This document shows positions 45,929 through 54,703 of a stretch of 64,000 nucleotides of DNA, in pieces. The notes beneath the pieces are model-generated. The model saw only the letters and a program-made list of their open reading frames with translations, was not told the DNA's origin and did no database searches. Source of the DNA: Mycolicibacterium iranicum. GTDB taxonomy: Bacteria; Actinomycetota; Actinomycetes; Mycobacteriales; Mycobacteriaceae. Within the stretch, counting starts at the first letter, position 1. Every line of letters begins with the position of its first letter. Location: NCBI RefSeq assembly GCF_014190915.1, contig NZ_JACHVU010000005.1, forward strand, positions 1-64,000, written 5' to 3'. A program made the position numbers and the translations under genes.

Positions 45929-47425
45929 ATGACTGTCGCTCATACCGTCACCCTCGGGGGAAGCTGGATCAACGGCGCTCAGGTCGAGACCGGGGGTCCG
46001 GTCCACCAGGTGATCAACCCTGCGACCGGTGATCCCGTGGCCGAATTCGCTCTCGCTCAGCCCGCCGACGTCGACGCAGCGGTGTCGGCGGCACGCACGG
46101 CGCTTCCCGGGTGGGCCGGAGCGACCCCGGCGGAGCGATCGTCGGTGCTGGCCAAGCTCGCGAAGCTGGCCGATGAGGCCTCGGAGCTGCTGGTCGCCGA
46201 GGAGGTGAGCCAGACCGGCAAGCCGGTGCGCCTGGCCACCGAGTTCGACGTTCCGGGCAGCGTCGACAACATCGACTTCTTCGCCGGCGCGGCACGCCAC
46301 CTCGAGGGCAAGGCCTCCGCGGAGTACTCGGGCGACCACACGTCGTCCATTCGCCGGGAAGCCGTCGGCGTGGTCGCGACCATCACGCCGTGGAACTACC
46401 CGCTGCAGATGGCGGTGTGGAAGGTGATCCCGGCCCTGGCCGCAGGCTGTTCGGTGATCATCAAGCCCGCGGAGATCACGCCGTTGACGACGCTGACGCT
46501 CGCGCGGCTGGCGTCCGAGGCAGGCCTGCCCGACGGCGTGCTGAACGTGGTCACCGGTGCCGGCGTCGACGTCGGCACCGCGCTGGCCGGACACGCCGAC
46601 GTGGACATGGTCACCTTCACCGGGTCGACGCCGGTGGGCCGCAAGGTCATGCTGGCCGCCGCCGCGCATGGGCACCGGACCCAGCTGGAACTCGGGGGCA
46701 AGGCCCCGTTCGTGGTGTTCGACGACGCCGACCTCGACGCCGCGATCCAGGGCGCGGTGGCCGGCGCCCTGATCAACACCGGGCAGGACTGCACGGCGGC
46801 GACGCGGGCGATCGTCGCGCAGTCGCTCTACGACGACTTCGTGGCCGGGGTCGGCGAGGTGATGTCCAAGATCGTGGTCGGTGACCCGCAGGACCCGGAC
46901 ACGGATCTGGGTCCGCTGATCTCGCTGGCGCACCGGGCCAAGGTCGCAGGCATGGTCGAGCGGGCGCCGGGGGAGGGCGGTCGGATCGTCACCGGCGGGG
47001 TTGCGCCGGAGGGGCCGGGCTCGTTCTACCGGCCGACGCTGATCGCCGATGTGTCCGAGCAGTCGGAGGTGTGGCGCGACGAGATCTTCGGCCCGGTGCT
47101 GACAGTGCGGCCGTTCACCGACGACGACGATGCGCTGCGGCAGGCCAACGACACGGCCTATGGGTTGGCCGCATCGGCGTGGACGCGCGATGTGTATCGC
47201 GCACAACGGGCTTCGCGCGAGATCCATGCCGGTTGCGTGTGGATCAACGACCACATCCCGATCATCTCGGAGATGCCGCACGGCGGGTTCGGAGCGTCAG
47301 GCTTCGGCAAGGACATGAGCCAGTACTCGCTCGAGGAGTACCTGTCGATCAAGCACGTGATGAGCGACATCACCGGTGCGGTCGACAAAGAGTGGCACCG
47401 CACGATCTTCACCAAGCGGGGCTAG
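45929..47425 (+). CDS. Aldehyde dehydrogenase, gamma-aminobutyraldehyde type
   Basis: A 498-residue NAD-dependent enzyme. Motifs are ITPWNYPLQMAVWK, FTGSTPVGRK, the Glu in LELGGKAPF and catalytic Cys in NTGQDCTAATR (near residue 287). GCVWINDHIPIISEMPHGG near the end is typical of the 4-aminobutyraldehyde/betaine-aldehyde branch. With the aminotransferase it would turn putrescine into GABA. TAGCGT at 45916-45921 places a leaderless start at the ATG. Repeat copy B follows its stop. Confidence 0.88.
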   Translation: MTVAHTVTLGGSWINGAQVETGGPVHQVINPATGDPVAEFALAQPADVDAAVSAARTALPGWAGATPAERSSVLAKLAKLADEASELLVAEEVSQTGKPVRLATEFDVPGSVDNIDFFAGAARHLEGKASAEYSGDHTSSIRREAVGVVATITPWNYPLQMAVWKVIPALAAGCSVIIKPAEITPLTTLTLARLASEAGLPDGVLNVVTGAGVDVGTALAGHADVDMVTFTGSTPVGRKVMLAAAAHGHRTQLELGGKAPFVVFDDADLDAAIQGAVAGALINTGQDCTAATRAIVAQSLYDDFVAGVGEVMSKIVVGDPQDPDTDLGPLISLAHRAKVAGMVERAPGEGGRIVTGGVAPEGPGSFYRPTLIADVSEQSEVWRDEIFGPVLTVRPFTDDDDALRQANDTAYGLAASAWTRDVYRAQRASREIHAGCVWINDHIPIISEMPHGGFGASGFGKDMSQYSLEEYLSIKHVMSDITGAVDKEWHRTIFTKRG

Positions 47426-47431
47426 GAGTCG

Positions 47432-47501
47432 GCACCGCGAGCGCGCGTGTCTGCACGCCGCCGCGCCGCCACTAGTGGCATTCGGCGCGCGCTCGCGAGC
47501 C
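47432..47501. repeat. Dispersed 70-bp GC-rich repeat, copy B
   Basis: It aligns without gaps to copies A and C. CGCGAGCGCGCG (47436-47447) and CGCGCGCTCGCG (47486-47497) form a perfect 12-bp stem, the best hairpin of the three. It starts six bases after the aldehyde dehydrogenase stop and precedes the converging stress-protein stop at 47532. A shorter related segment with AGCGCGCGTGCACAGC follows at about 47505-47531. Confidence 0.85.
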
Positions 47502-47531
47502 ACCAGCGCGCGTGCACAGCCGCGCGCGGCG

Positions 47532-48395
47532 CTAGTCGTCGTCGCGCGGTACCACGATCACCGGTACGTCGACTCCCGCGAGGATGCGCGCGGCGGTCGA
47601 CCCGAGGAAGATCCGGCGCGGCGCGGCGAACCGCGAGGAGCCCACGACGAGCAGGTCGCCGTCGTCCCACTTCAGTTTCTTCAGCGCCGACTCCAGCGTC
47701 ATCCCGTCGGCGACCAGCGATTCGATGTCGGGGGCGTCGGGCAGCGCCCGTGCCGCCAGGGCCAGGTTCTCCTCGGCGGCTGTACGCTGCAGGGCCCGAA
47801 CCTCTTTGGCGCTGCCGGCTTCGGCGAGGTTCTCCGCCGACACCAGTGACAACATCCGGACACGCAGTCCCGCAGCGCTGGCGAGGGTGATCGTGAATGG
47901 CAGCGGGTTGTCGTCACCGGGTTTGGTCGGCACTGCTGCCGTGACCGCGGTGATGGCCTCGTCCGGATCCTCGGCGTAGCCGCGCGGTGCCAGCGCCACC
48001 GGGATCGTCGAGGTGTGCAGCAGGGCGCCGGTGACCGGACCGATGGTGTGCCTGCCGAAGAAGCCGTCGCGAGCCCCGCCGACGACGATCATGTCCGAGG
48101 ACCTGCTCTCGGCGAACGCGACCAACTCCTGGGCGAACGACTCGCCGACGATCACCGACGATCCAGCCGTGACCCCGTCGGACTCCAGCGACGCAACGGC
48201 TTTGGCGACCCACTGCTCGCCACGCTGCACGAGCAGCTGCTGGTATTCGGCGCGCCCGGGGTGCCCGTCGGGCAGTTCCTCCCGGACCACGATCACGACG
48301 TCCACGGTCGCGTCGAAGGTGGTGGCCAACGCGCTGGCGAGTGCGATGCCGTCGTCCCCGGTCGGGGTGGCGAGGTAGCCTACGGTCAAATGCAT
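47532..48395 (-). CDS. Tandem universal stress protein
   Basis: A 287-residue protein with two Usp domains. The first has the ATP-type signature MIVVGGARDGFFGRHTIG then PVTGALLH; the second ends LLVVGSSRFAAPRRIFLGST (near 250). The G-2x-G-9x-G(S/T) pattern is intact in the second half and approximate in the first. It lies 16 bases downstream of the permease on the same strand, so the two are probably co-transcribed. Confidence 0.87.
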   Translation of the reverse strand: MHLTVGYLATPTGDDGIALASALATTFDATVDVVIVVREELPDGHPGRAEYQQLLVQRGEQWVAKAVASLESDGVTAGSSVIVGESFAQELVAFAESRSSDMIVVGGARDGFFGRHTIGPVTGALLHTSTIPVALAPRGYAEDPDEAITAVTAAVPTKPGDDNPLPFTITLASAAGLRVRMLSLVSAENLAEAGSAKEVRALQRTAAEENLALAARALPDAPDIESLVADGMTLESALKKLKWDDGDLLVVGSSRFAAPRRIFLGSTAARILAGVDVPVIVVPRDDD

Positions 48396-48411
48396 TGCTG
48401 AGCCAGCCTTC

Positions 48412-49923
48412 TCAGTAGGTATCCAGAACTTTGACTTCGGTCGACGCGTCCAGCGTCTCGCCGCGGAAGAACCGCTTCGTGCCGAAGGCGAAGCAGGCCA
48501 GCATCAGCGGAACGCCGAGCACCAGCATGCCGACGCCGAGCACGAACACCCCGCCGATCGATCCGAACGCGGTGTAGCCGTAGTCCGGCGAGATCATGTC
48601 CTTGGCGCTGATCCCGAACGCGGCGGCCATCGCGATGCCGCCCAGGAGCGGGAAGATGCCGCGGAAGAACAGGTTCCGCACCGAGGTGAACAACGTTGCG
48701 CGGAAGTACCAGACACACGCGAACGCGGTGATGCCGTAGTAGAAGGCGACCGCCAGCCCCAGTGACGCGACCGAGTCGAGCAGCGCGTTCTCCGACAGAA
48801 CCTTCAGCACGAGGTAGAAGAACAGCGCCGAGACGCCCATCACGATGGTGCCGAACGCCGGCGTCATGTAGCGCGGGTGCACGCTGGCGAACCGTTTCGG
48901 GATGGCTTCGTAGACCGCCATCGACAGCATGCCGCGCGCGGTGGGCAGGATCGTGGTCTGGGTCGACGACAGCGCCGACACCGACACCGTGAGAAGCAGT
49001 GCGGAGGCGGCGATCTGGCCGGCGACGGGTTCACCGAGAACCGTGAGCACGTCGTCGGTGTTGTTCGGGTTGTTCAGCCCCACCCCCACCTCACCGAAAC
49101 CGGCGAACGACTGCAGCGCGTAGGCGACCAGCACGTAGGTGCAGACCAGGATCAGAGTGGTGATGACGGCGGCGATGCCGGGCGTCTTGCCGGGGTCCTT
49201 GGTCTCCTCGCCGACGGCCAGGCAGGCGTCCCATCCCCAATAGATGAAAATGCAGAGGATGACCGCGGCGGCGATCTGCGAGACGTCCAGCCCGCTGGGC
49301 CACAGCCAGGACAGCTGCGGGGTGATCGCCTGCGCGCCGGCGCTGTCGGAGAACACCCGCACGAGCGCGATGACGCTGACGACGATCAGCACCCCGAACT
49401 GGATCACGATCAGCACGTTCTGCACGCGTTCGCTGACGACGATGCCGCGCGCGGACAACAACGTCATCGCGATGATGAAGAAGCAGCCGAGCCCGACGGT
49501 CGCCGGCACGCTCTCGGCCAGGTTGTCCAGTCCGAGGAACGCATACAGGTAGATGGCGGCGATCTCGGCGACGTTGGCCAGCACGATGATCGCCGACACC
49601 GCCAGACCCCAGCCGCCGATCCAGCCGATCCACGGGCCGAACGCCTTCACACCCCACGTGAACGTCGTGCCGCAGTCGGGGGTGTCCTGCGAGAGTTCCT
49701 TGTACGCGAACGCGACGAGCAGCATGGGGATGAAGGCCAGCACGAACATCGACGGCGCCTTCTCCTGCACCTCGAGCACGACATAGCCCAGAGTCGCCGC
49801 GAGGCTGTAGGCGGGCGCGACGGCCGCCAGCCCGATGACGACGTTGCCGACGAGGCCCAGCGCGCCCGCCTGCAACCCCTTGGCGCCGACGGCGGGAGTC
49901 GACGGATCCTCCGTGATAGCCAT
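48412..49923 (-). CDS. APC-family amino acid/polyamine permease
   Basis: A 503-residue protein with 12 TM segments. The TM1 Gly-rich bend is in LVGNVVIGLAAVAPAYSLAA and the TM6 region in IYWGWDACLAVGEETKDPG. Loop and helix pattern fit the APC superfamily. Given the nearby aminotransferase and aminobutyraldehyde dehydrogenase, putrescine or GABA is a reasonable substrate (inference). ATG at 49923 is chosen: TATATT (49935-49930 on its strand) lies six bases upstream. The sigJ gene is divergent. Confidence 0.87.
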   Translation of the reverse strand: MAITEDPSTPAVGAKGLQAGALGLVGNVVIGLAAVAPAYSLAATLGYVVLEVQEKAPSMFVLAFIPMLLVAFAYKELSQDTPDCGTTFTWGVKAFGPWIGWIGGWGLAVSAIIVLANVAEIAAIYLYAFLGLDNLAESVPATVGLGCFFIIAMTLLSARGIVVSERVQNVLIVIQFGVLIVVSVIALVRVFSDSAGAQAITPQLSWLWPSGLDVSQIAAAVILCIFIYWGWDACLAVGEETKDPGKTPGIAAVITTLILVCTYVLVAYALQSFAGFGEVGVGLNNPNNTDDVLTVLGEPVAGQIAASALLLTVSVSALSSTQTTILPTARGMLSMAVYEAIPKRFASVHPRYMTPAFGTIVMGVSALFFYLVLKVLSENALLDSVASLGLAVAFYYGITAFACVWYFRATLFTSVRNLFFRGIFPLLGGIAMAAAFGISAKDMISPDYGYTAFGSIGGVFVLGVGMLVLGVPLMLACFAFGTKRFFRGETLDASTEVKVLDTY

Positions 49924-49980
49924 GGGCGCAATATACGGTTCCGCCAATACCTGTGCGTCCCGTACGCGGAAATCGTTGCA

Positions 49981-50011
49981 GGTAGCGATGTTTGCCTTCG
50001 ATACCGCTACC
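49981..50011. promoter_or_regulatory. Inverted repeat in the permease/sigJ divergent region
   Basis: GGTAGCG (49981-49987) and CGCTACC (50005-50011) are 17 bases apart, midway between the leaderless promoters of the permease (49935-49930) and sigJ (50032-50037). It is a possible operator shared by both genes; the binding protein is unknown. Confidence 0.4.
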
Positions 50012-50043
50012 GTTGCTGTTCGCGCTGCCGATAGACTTTCGGC

Positions 50044-50940
50044 ATGACGGCCGGCGCACGCGTCGACGAATTCCAGCGGGTGCGACCCCACCTGCTGGCA
50101 GTGGCGTATCGACTGACCGGCACCGTCGCCGACGCGGAGGACATCGTCCAGGATGCGTGGCTGCGGTGGGATCGGAGCCGAGGCACGGCCGTCGACGATG
50201 TGAAGGCGTGGTTGACTACCGTGGTCAGCCGCCTCGCGGTGGACCGCCTGCGGTCGGCGGCCCATCGGCGCGAGACCTACGTCGGGGAGTGGCTGCCCGA
50301 ACCGGTGGTGACGGCACTCGACGGGTCCGATCCGCTGGCCGAGGTGGTGGCCGGTGAGGACGCCCGGTTCGCCGCGATGGTCGTGTTGGAGAACCTGACG
50401 CCGGATCAACGGGTGGCGTTCGTGCTGCACGACGTATTCGGGGTGCCGTTCGGCGAGATCGCGCAGGTGCTCGGATCCTCGCCGGAGTCGGCGCGCCAGC
50501 TCGCTTCACGCGCCCGGCGGGCCGTGTCCGGCGCGCCGCCGCCTGCGGCCGATCATGCCGAGGTGGTCGGAAAGCTGTTGGCCGCCATGGCGTCCGGGGA
50601 TCTGGCGGCCGTGGTGTCGCTGCTGCACCCGGAGGTGACGTTTACGGGTGACTCGAATCGTCGTGCGCCGACCGCGGCCCGGGTCATTCACGGCCGCGAC
50701 AAGGTGGCTCGTTTCCTGCTGGGCCTGACGCAGCGGTACGGTGCCCGGCGCCTGTTCGACAGCGGGGTGGCCGGTCTGGTCAACGGCGAACTCGGCGTGT
50801 ACTCGCCGGGCGCTGAGGCCACCGACGATGCGCCCGCGATCGCACCCCGCATCCAGGCGATGACCGTGCGGGACGGCCGGGTGGTGGCGATCTACGACAT
50901 CGCCAACCCCGACAAGTTCACCGGCTCACCTCTGCGCTGA
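50044..50940 (+). CDS. sigJ: ECF-type sigma factor SigJ (ECF41-like)
   Basis: A 298-residue sigma factor. Region 2 covers about residues 10-75 (AYRLTGTVADAEDIVQDAWL), region 4 about 110-165 (LTPDQRVAFVLHDVFGVPFG then EIAQVLG). A C-terminal SnoaL-like domain ends in DKFTGSPLR. This fused domain replaces a separate anti-sigma factor in ECF41-type sigmas. It matches Rv3328c in position beside the aminotransferase group. TAGACT at 50032-50037 suggests a leaderless start. Repeat copy C begins six bases after its stop. Confidence 0.9.
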   Translation: MTAGARVDEFQRVRPHLLAVAYRLTGTVADAEDIVQDAWLRWDRSRGTAVDDVKAWLTTVVSRLAVDRLRSAAHRRETYVGEWLPEPVVTALDGSDPLAEVVAGEDARFAAMVVLENLTPDQRVAFVLHDVFGVPFGEIAQVLGSSPESARQLASRARRAVSGAPPPAADHAEVVGKLLAAMASGDLAAVVSLLHPEVTFTGDSNRRAPTAARVIHGRDKVARFLLGLTQRYGARRLFDSGVAGLVNGELGVYSPGAEATDDAPAIAPRIQAMTVRDGRVVAIYDIANPDKFTGSPLR

Positions 50941-50946
50941 TCCGCT

Positions 50947-51016
50947 GCACCGCGAGCGCGCGCGTCTGCACAGCGGCACGCCGCCCCGCCTGGCTTTTCA
51001 TGCACGGTCGCGCGCC
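50947..51016. repeat. Dispersed 70-bp GC-rich repeat, copy C
   Basis: It aligns without gaps to copies A and B: GCACCGCGAGCGCGCGC, GTCTGCACAG, and a TCGCGCGCC end. It begins six bases after the sigJ stop and runs over the stop (50998) and last codons of the converging OYE gene. Its stem is less perfect than in copy B. Confidence 0.78.
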
Positions 51017-52200
51017 GCGAGCGCTGCCACCCTGTCCTCGCGCAGCACGCAGTGGGTGCCGCTGTACACGGTCGGCATGCATTTCATGCAGTGGACGCAC
51101 AGGCTCTCACCGCCCTGATCGGCCTGGAAACGATTGACCAGACTCGGCTCTCGCAGCAATGCCCTTCCCAGAGCGACGAATTCGAATCCTTCGCTGATCG
51201 CGTTCTCCACGGTGTCGAGGCGGTTGATGCCGCCGAGGAGCATCAGCGGCATCGACAGCGCCTCGCGGAACTGACGCGCCAGCGGGAGGAAGAACCCCTC
51301 TTCGAACGGGTAGGTGCGGAAGAGGCGCCGCCCGATGACTCTGAGCCCGAGCCCCACCGCGGCGGGCTGTGAGGCGATGAATTCGTCCATCGGGACCTCG
51401 CCGCGGAAGTAGTACATGGGGTTCTGCAGCGAGCTGCCGCCGGTCAGTTGCAGGGCGTCGAGATGACCGTCGGCTTCGAGAAGCCGTGCGGTCGGCACAC
51501 TGTCGGTCAGCCAGAAGCCCCGGCGCACGCCGTCGTCCATGTTGAATTTGGCCGTCACTGCGACGCCGTCGCCGACAGCCACCCTGACCCGCTCGGCGAC
51601 GCGGCGGGCCAGTTCGGCACGACGGACGGTGTCGCCACCGTATCGGTCGGTGCGTCTGTTGAGGTTCGGGCTGAAGAACGAGCTCAGCAGATAGCCGTGC
51701 CCCATGTGGATTTCGATCGCGTCGAACCCCGCCTCCACGGCGTTCGCGGCGGCCGCGCCGAAATCGTCGACGACCTCGTCGAGCTGTTCGGCGGTCGCGC
51801 CCTTCACCAGGCCCATCGCGGGTGCGCTCAACCGCGTCGACGGCGACAGCGTCGACGTCCGGTTGGACAGCGTGTTGGCGACCAGCCCGGCGTGGCCGAT
51901 CTGCGCGCAGGCCAATGCGCCGGCCTCGTGCACCGCCGTCGTCAGCCGCTGTAACTGCAGGGCACGTTCCCGGTCCAGCACGATGGTGTCGCGGTGCACC
52001 CTGCCGCCGGGTGAAATCGCGCAGTAGGCAACGGTGGTCATCGCCGCACCGCCTCGCGCGACCTCGGTGTGGAAGTCGACGAGGGCATCGCTGACCTGCC
52101 CGCGCGGCATCACGCCTTCGAATGTCGCGGCCTTGACGAAGCGATTCTTGAGCGTGAGTGGACCCAGCGTGGTGGGGGTGAAAGCTTGTATCGATACCAT
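50998..52200 (-). CDS. Old-yellow-enzyme family oxidoreductase, second paralogue
   Basis: About 400 residues, clearly a paralogue of the protein at 20449: VKAATFEGVMP, AQIGHAGLVAN, EIHMGHGYLLSSFFSPNLNR, LQLTGGSSLQNPMYYFRG. It has the same cysteine tail, C-x2-C-x2-C-x9-C (CVHCMKCM then THC). The last residues come from repeat copy C. ATG at 52200 is chosen because TAGATT (52214-52209 on its strand) lies eight bases upstream; an ATG at 52206 adds two residues, and the open frame to 52284 has no support. The epimerase gene is divergent. Confidence 0.83.
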   Translation of the reverse strand: MVSIQAFTPTTLGPLTLKNRFVKAATFEGVMPRGQVSDALVDFHTEVARGGAAMTTVAYCAISPGGRVHRDTIVLDRERALQLQRLTTAVHEAGALACAQIGHAGLVANTLSNRTSTLSPSTRLSAPAMGLVKGATAEQLDEVVDDFGAAAANAVEAGFDAIEIHMGHGYLLSSFFSPNLNRRTDRYGGDTVRRAELARRVAERVRVAVGDGVAVTAKFNMDDGVRRGFWLTDSVPTARLLEADGHLDALQLTGGSSLQNPMYYFRGEVPMDEFIASQPAAVGLGLRVIGRRLFRTYPFEEGFFLPLARQFREALSMPLMLLGGINRLDTVENAISEGFEFVALGRALLREPSLVNRFQADQGGESLCVHCMKCMPTVYSGTHCVLREDRVAALAARDRA

Positions 52201-52237
52201 TGGCATCGAATCTAGCACCGAGGACGAGGAGTGGACA

Positions 52238-53245
52238 GTGCGCGTCGCGATGACCGGAGCCACGGGGTACTTGGGTGCACACACGGCGCGGGCCGTGCTG
52301 GAGGCCGGTCATCACGTGCAGGTCCTGGTGCCCGCGCACGAACGTGCCGCACCGGTGATCGATCGCCTGCGCGCGTCGGGCTCGGTGAGCGTGGTCGTCG
52401 GCGACGTGCGTCGGAGGGAGGACATCGACCGGGTGCTGACCGGGGTCGACGCCGTCATCCACGCGGCCGGGGTGGTGGGTACCGACGAGCGCCGCACGGC
52501 CCTGATGTGGGAGGTCAACGCCCATGGCACGGAGACGGTTCTGCGCCGCGGTGTCGAGCGGGGGCTGGACCCCGTGGTGTCGGTCAGCAGCTACAGCGCG
52601 CTGTTCCCGCCACCGGACGGACTGATATCGCTGGACACCCCGACGACAGAGGGCCGCAGCGCCTACGCGAGGACGAAGGCGTACGCCGACCGTGTCGCCC
52701 GGGAATTGCAGGCCGCCGGCGCCCCGGTCGTGGTCACCTACCCGTCGAGCGTCGTCGGCCCGCCGTTCGGCACCGCACCGGGTGTCACCGAACAGGGGTG
52801 GGCGCCGATCGTGCGGTGGGCTCTGGCGCCGAGAATCGATGGTGGCATGCAGATGATCGATGTCCGTGACGTCGCCGAGGTGCATGCCCGGCTGCTGCAG
52901 CCCGGACGGGGCCCGCGCCGTTACCTCTGCGGGGGAGTCCTTCTGGCCTTCGACGAGATGATCGACGCACTGGAAAACGGGATGGGGCGCCGCATTCGGC
53001 GGTTACCCGTGCCGCGCAGGGCGCTGCTGGCAGCGGCCCGCGTGAGCGACGTCGCCGCACAGTTTCTCCCGGTGTCGGCCGGGCTGAGCTATGAAGCGGC
53101 GATGCTGTTGACCGCCGGCACACCCACCGACGACAGCGTCACCCTGGCGGACCTGAACATGACATGGCGGCCGCCGCAGCTCGCCATCATGGAGTCACTT
53201 CGCGCCCACGCTGGTCAGCAGCAGTTCGGTGATCCGATCGCGTAG
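52238..53245 (+). CDS. NAD-dependent epimerase/dehydratase (extended SDR)
   Basis: A 335-residue extended SDR with a Rossmann start TGATGYLGAHTARAVLEAG (residues 6-24) and AGVVGTDE. The active-site Tyr-Lys pair is SAYARTKAYADRVAREL, and the PSSVVGPPFG segment follows. It is of the dihydroflavonol-reductase/3-beta-HSD-like type; the substrate may be a sterol or small ketone (inference). GTG at 52238 has GAGGAG upstream. Its 3' end overlaps the converging TetR gene by 51 bases. Confidence 0.82.
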   Translation: MRVAMTGATGYLGAHTARAVLEAGHHVQVLVPAHERAAPVIDRLRASGSVSVVVGDVRRREDIDRVLTGVDAVIHAAGVVGTDERRTALMWEVNAHGTETVLRRGVERGLDPVVSVSSYSALFPPPDGLISLDTPTTEGRSAYARTKAYADRVARELQAAGAPVVVTYPSSVVGPPFGTAPGVTEQGWAPIVRWALAPRIDGGMQMIDVRDVAEVHARLLQPGRGPRRYLCGGVLLAFDEMIDALENGMGRRIRRLPVPRRALLAAARVSDVAAQFLPVSAGLSYEAAMLLTAGTPTDDSVTLADLNMTWRPPQLAIMESLRAHAGQQQFGDPIA

Positions 53246-53791
53246 CGCATCGGAGTCGTCCTCCACCGCGATCGTGGTCATGAACAGCGCGGCGCCGGCA
53301 GCCATCACGAGCACGGCCCGGGCATCAAGGTCCGCTCGCCGACGCTGGGCCGGTGTTCGGGCCTGCAGGTGTTCGGTGAAGAGCTGCACCGCAGGGCCGC
53401 TGAAGTTCGCCCACAATGCTTTTCGCATGTCGTCGTTTTCCCGCAGTGCCAGGAGCAGGCCGGGAACAGCCTCCCGGACGTCTGCGGCGCTGAACAGCTC
53501 ATGGCTACCGCGCACGACCCATTCGATCCAGCCCGACAGATCGGTGCCCGAGAACGGTGAGAGATCGGGTGTCTCCCCGAGGATCGCGTGCAGCACGAGT
53601 TCCGCCTTCGACGCCCAGCGGCGGTTCAGGCTGGACCGACCGACCCCGGCCCGGGTGGCCACCATCCGGACGCTCAGGTCATCCCAACCCACCTCGAGCA
53701 GCAGTTCGCGCGTCGCCGAGAGCACGCGCTGGTCGATCGAGGCGTCACGCGGCCGCCCGCCCGCGCCGGCGCGCGTCTCTTCCTCGGTCAT
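53195..53791 (-). CDS. TetR-family transcriptional regulator
   Basis: A 198-residue regulator: HTH LSVRMVATRAGVGRSSLNRR (about residues 38-57) and a TetR_C ligand domain. It is the last gene of the mceB-mceE-SDR group (56 bases after the SDR stop) and overlaps the epimerase gene tail to tail. It is the best local candidate for binding the GTTACGA repeat before mceB. Confidence 0.82.
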   Translation of the reverse strand: MTEEETRAGAGGRPRDASIDQRVLSATRELLLEVGWDDLSVRMVATRAGVGRSSLNRRWASKAELVLHAILGETPDLSPFSGTDLSGWIEWVVRGSHELFSAADVREAVPGLLLALRENDDMRKALWANFSGPAVQLFTEHLQARTPAQRRRADLDARAVLVMAAGAALFMTTIAVEDDSDALRDRITELLLTSVGAK

Positions 53792-53847
53792 CGTGTCGAT
53801 TCAACCGCATCTCGCCACGCCGCGGCACAGGGGGCAATGTGCGCTGG

Positions 53848-54687
53848 TCAGCCGAGGAAGCGCCGTACGTAGGCGGGCACCCTGCGCACCGGCACGGGTT
53901 TGGGCCAATCGTCGGAGCGGAAATGGGCTTCGGTTCCCCCGTCGAGGACGATGACGCTCCCGCACAGGAAATCGGCGGCGTCGGACAGCATGAAGTGGAT
54001 CCAGCGGCCCATCGACTCGGCGTCGGCGAACCGGCCGACGGGGATCGGGAATCGGCGTACCGCCTTACTCTGCTGGGGTCGGGCCAACTGCTCCCCAAGC
54101 AGCGGGGTCATGACAGCGCCCGGGGCGAGCACGTTTAGCCGGATGCCCGCACCGATCCACTGAGGCTCGACGGCGCGTCGTCGCACCCATCGGGTAATGG
54201 CGATCTTCGAGGCGGCATAGACGACGGGCGGACGCACCGGCCCGAAGGGGCGCACGCTGCGCAACGCGGCGTCCACATCGCCGGCCAGCAACGCCCGGAC
54301 CGTCCGGCGGGGAACCGCGGGCGTGGTCGTGGTCGAATTGCTGCCCACCACCACCACTTTCGCGTTCGCAGACTCGGCCAGCGCGCAGCGCCACGTGCCC
54401 AGCAGGTCAACCACCCCCAGGTAGTTGACTTCGGCGATCGACCGCAGGCGTGCCGACCCTCCGGTCGGTCCGAGACCGGCAGCCAGGACGGCGCCGTCGA
54501 GCCGACCGTCACCGGCTGCCAACACCGCCCGTGCGGCTTCGAAGCGGCCGGCGCGCGTCGACAGGTCGGCGACGATGTCGGCGCGGTGGCGGTCGACACC
54601 GATCACCGTATGGCCGTCGGCGCGAAGCATGCGTGCGGTGGCCGCACCCATCCCCGACGCCGATCCGGTGACGGCGTAGACACCCAT
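53848..54687 (-). CDS. Short-chain dehydrogenase, hydroxysteroid-dehydrogenase-like
   Basis: A 279-residue SDR: GSASGMGAATARMLRADGH (NAD site, near residue 8), the Asp after beta-2 (VDRHRADIVADL), Ser in VVVGSNS, and the YAASK active-site motif. It closes with GSVIVLDGGTEAH. It resembles the coniferyl-alcohol/3-alpha-hydroxysteroid dehydrogenase subgroup. GGGAGG precedes the ATG at 54687. It lies 16 bases after mceE in the same operon, hinting at a hydrophobic (perhaps steroid-like) substrate taken up or bound by the MCE proteins (inference). Confidence 0.82.
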   Translation of the reverse strand: MGVYAVTGSASGMGAATARMLRADGHTVIGVDRHRADIVADLSTRAGRFEAARAVLAAGDGRLDGAVLAAGLGPTGGSARLRSIAEVNYLGVVDLLGTWRCALAESANAKVVVVGSNSTTTTPAVPRRTVRALLAGDVDAALRSVRPFGPVRPPVVYAASKIAITRWVRRRAVEPQWIGAGIRLNVLAPGAVMTPLLGEQLARPQQSKAVRRFPIPVGRFADAESMGRWIHFMLSDAADFLCGSVIVLDGGTEAHFRSDDWPKPVPVRRVPAYVRRFLG

Positions 54688-54703
54688 CGCGTGATCCTCC
54701 CGC

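Noticed and set aside
47432..47534. Possible CRISPR-like or rho-independent repeat cluster
   Set aside because: Only one full unit and a partial one occur here, without evenly spaced unique spacers or cas genes; better explained as a dispersed hairpin repeat.
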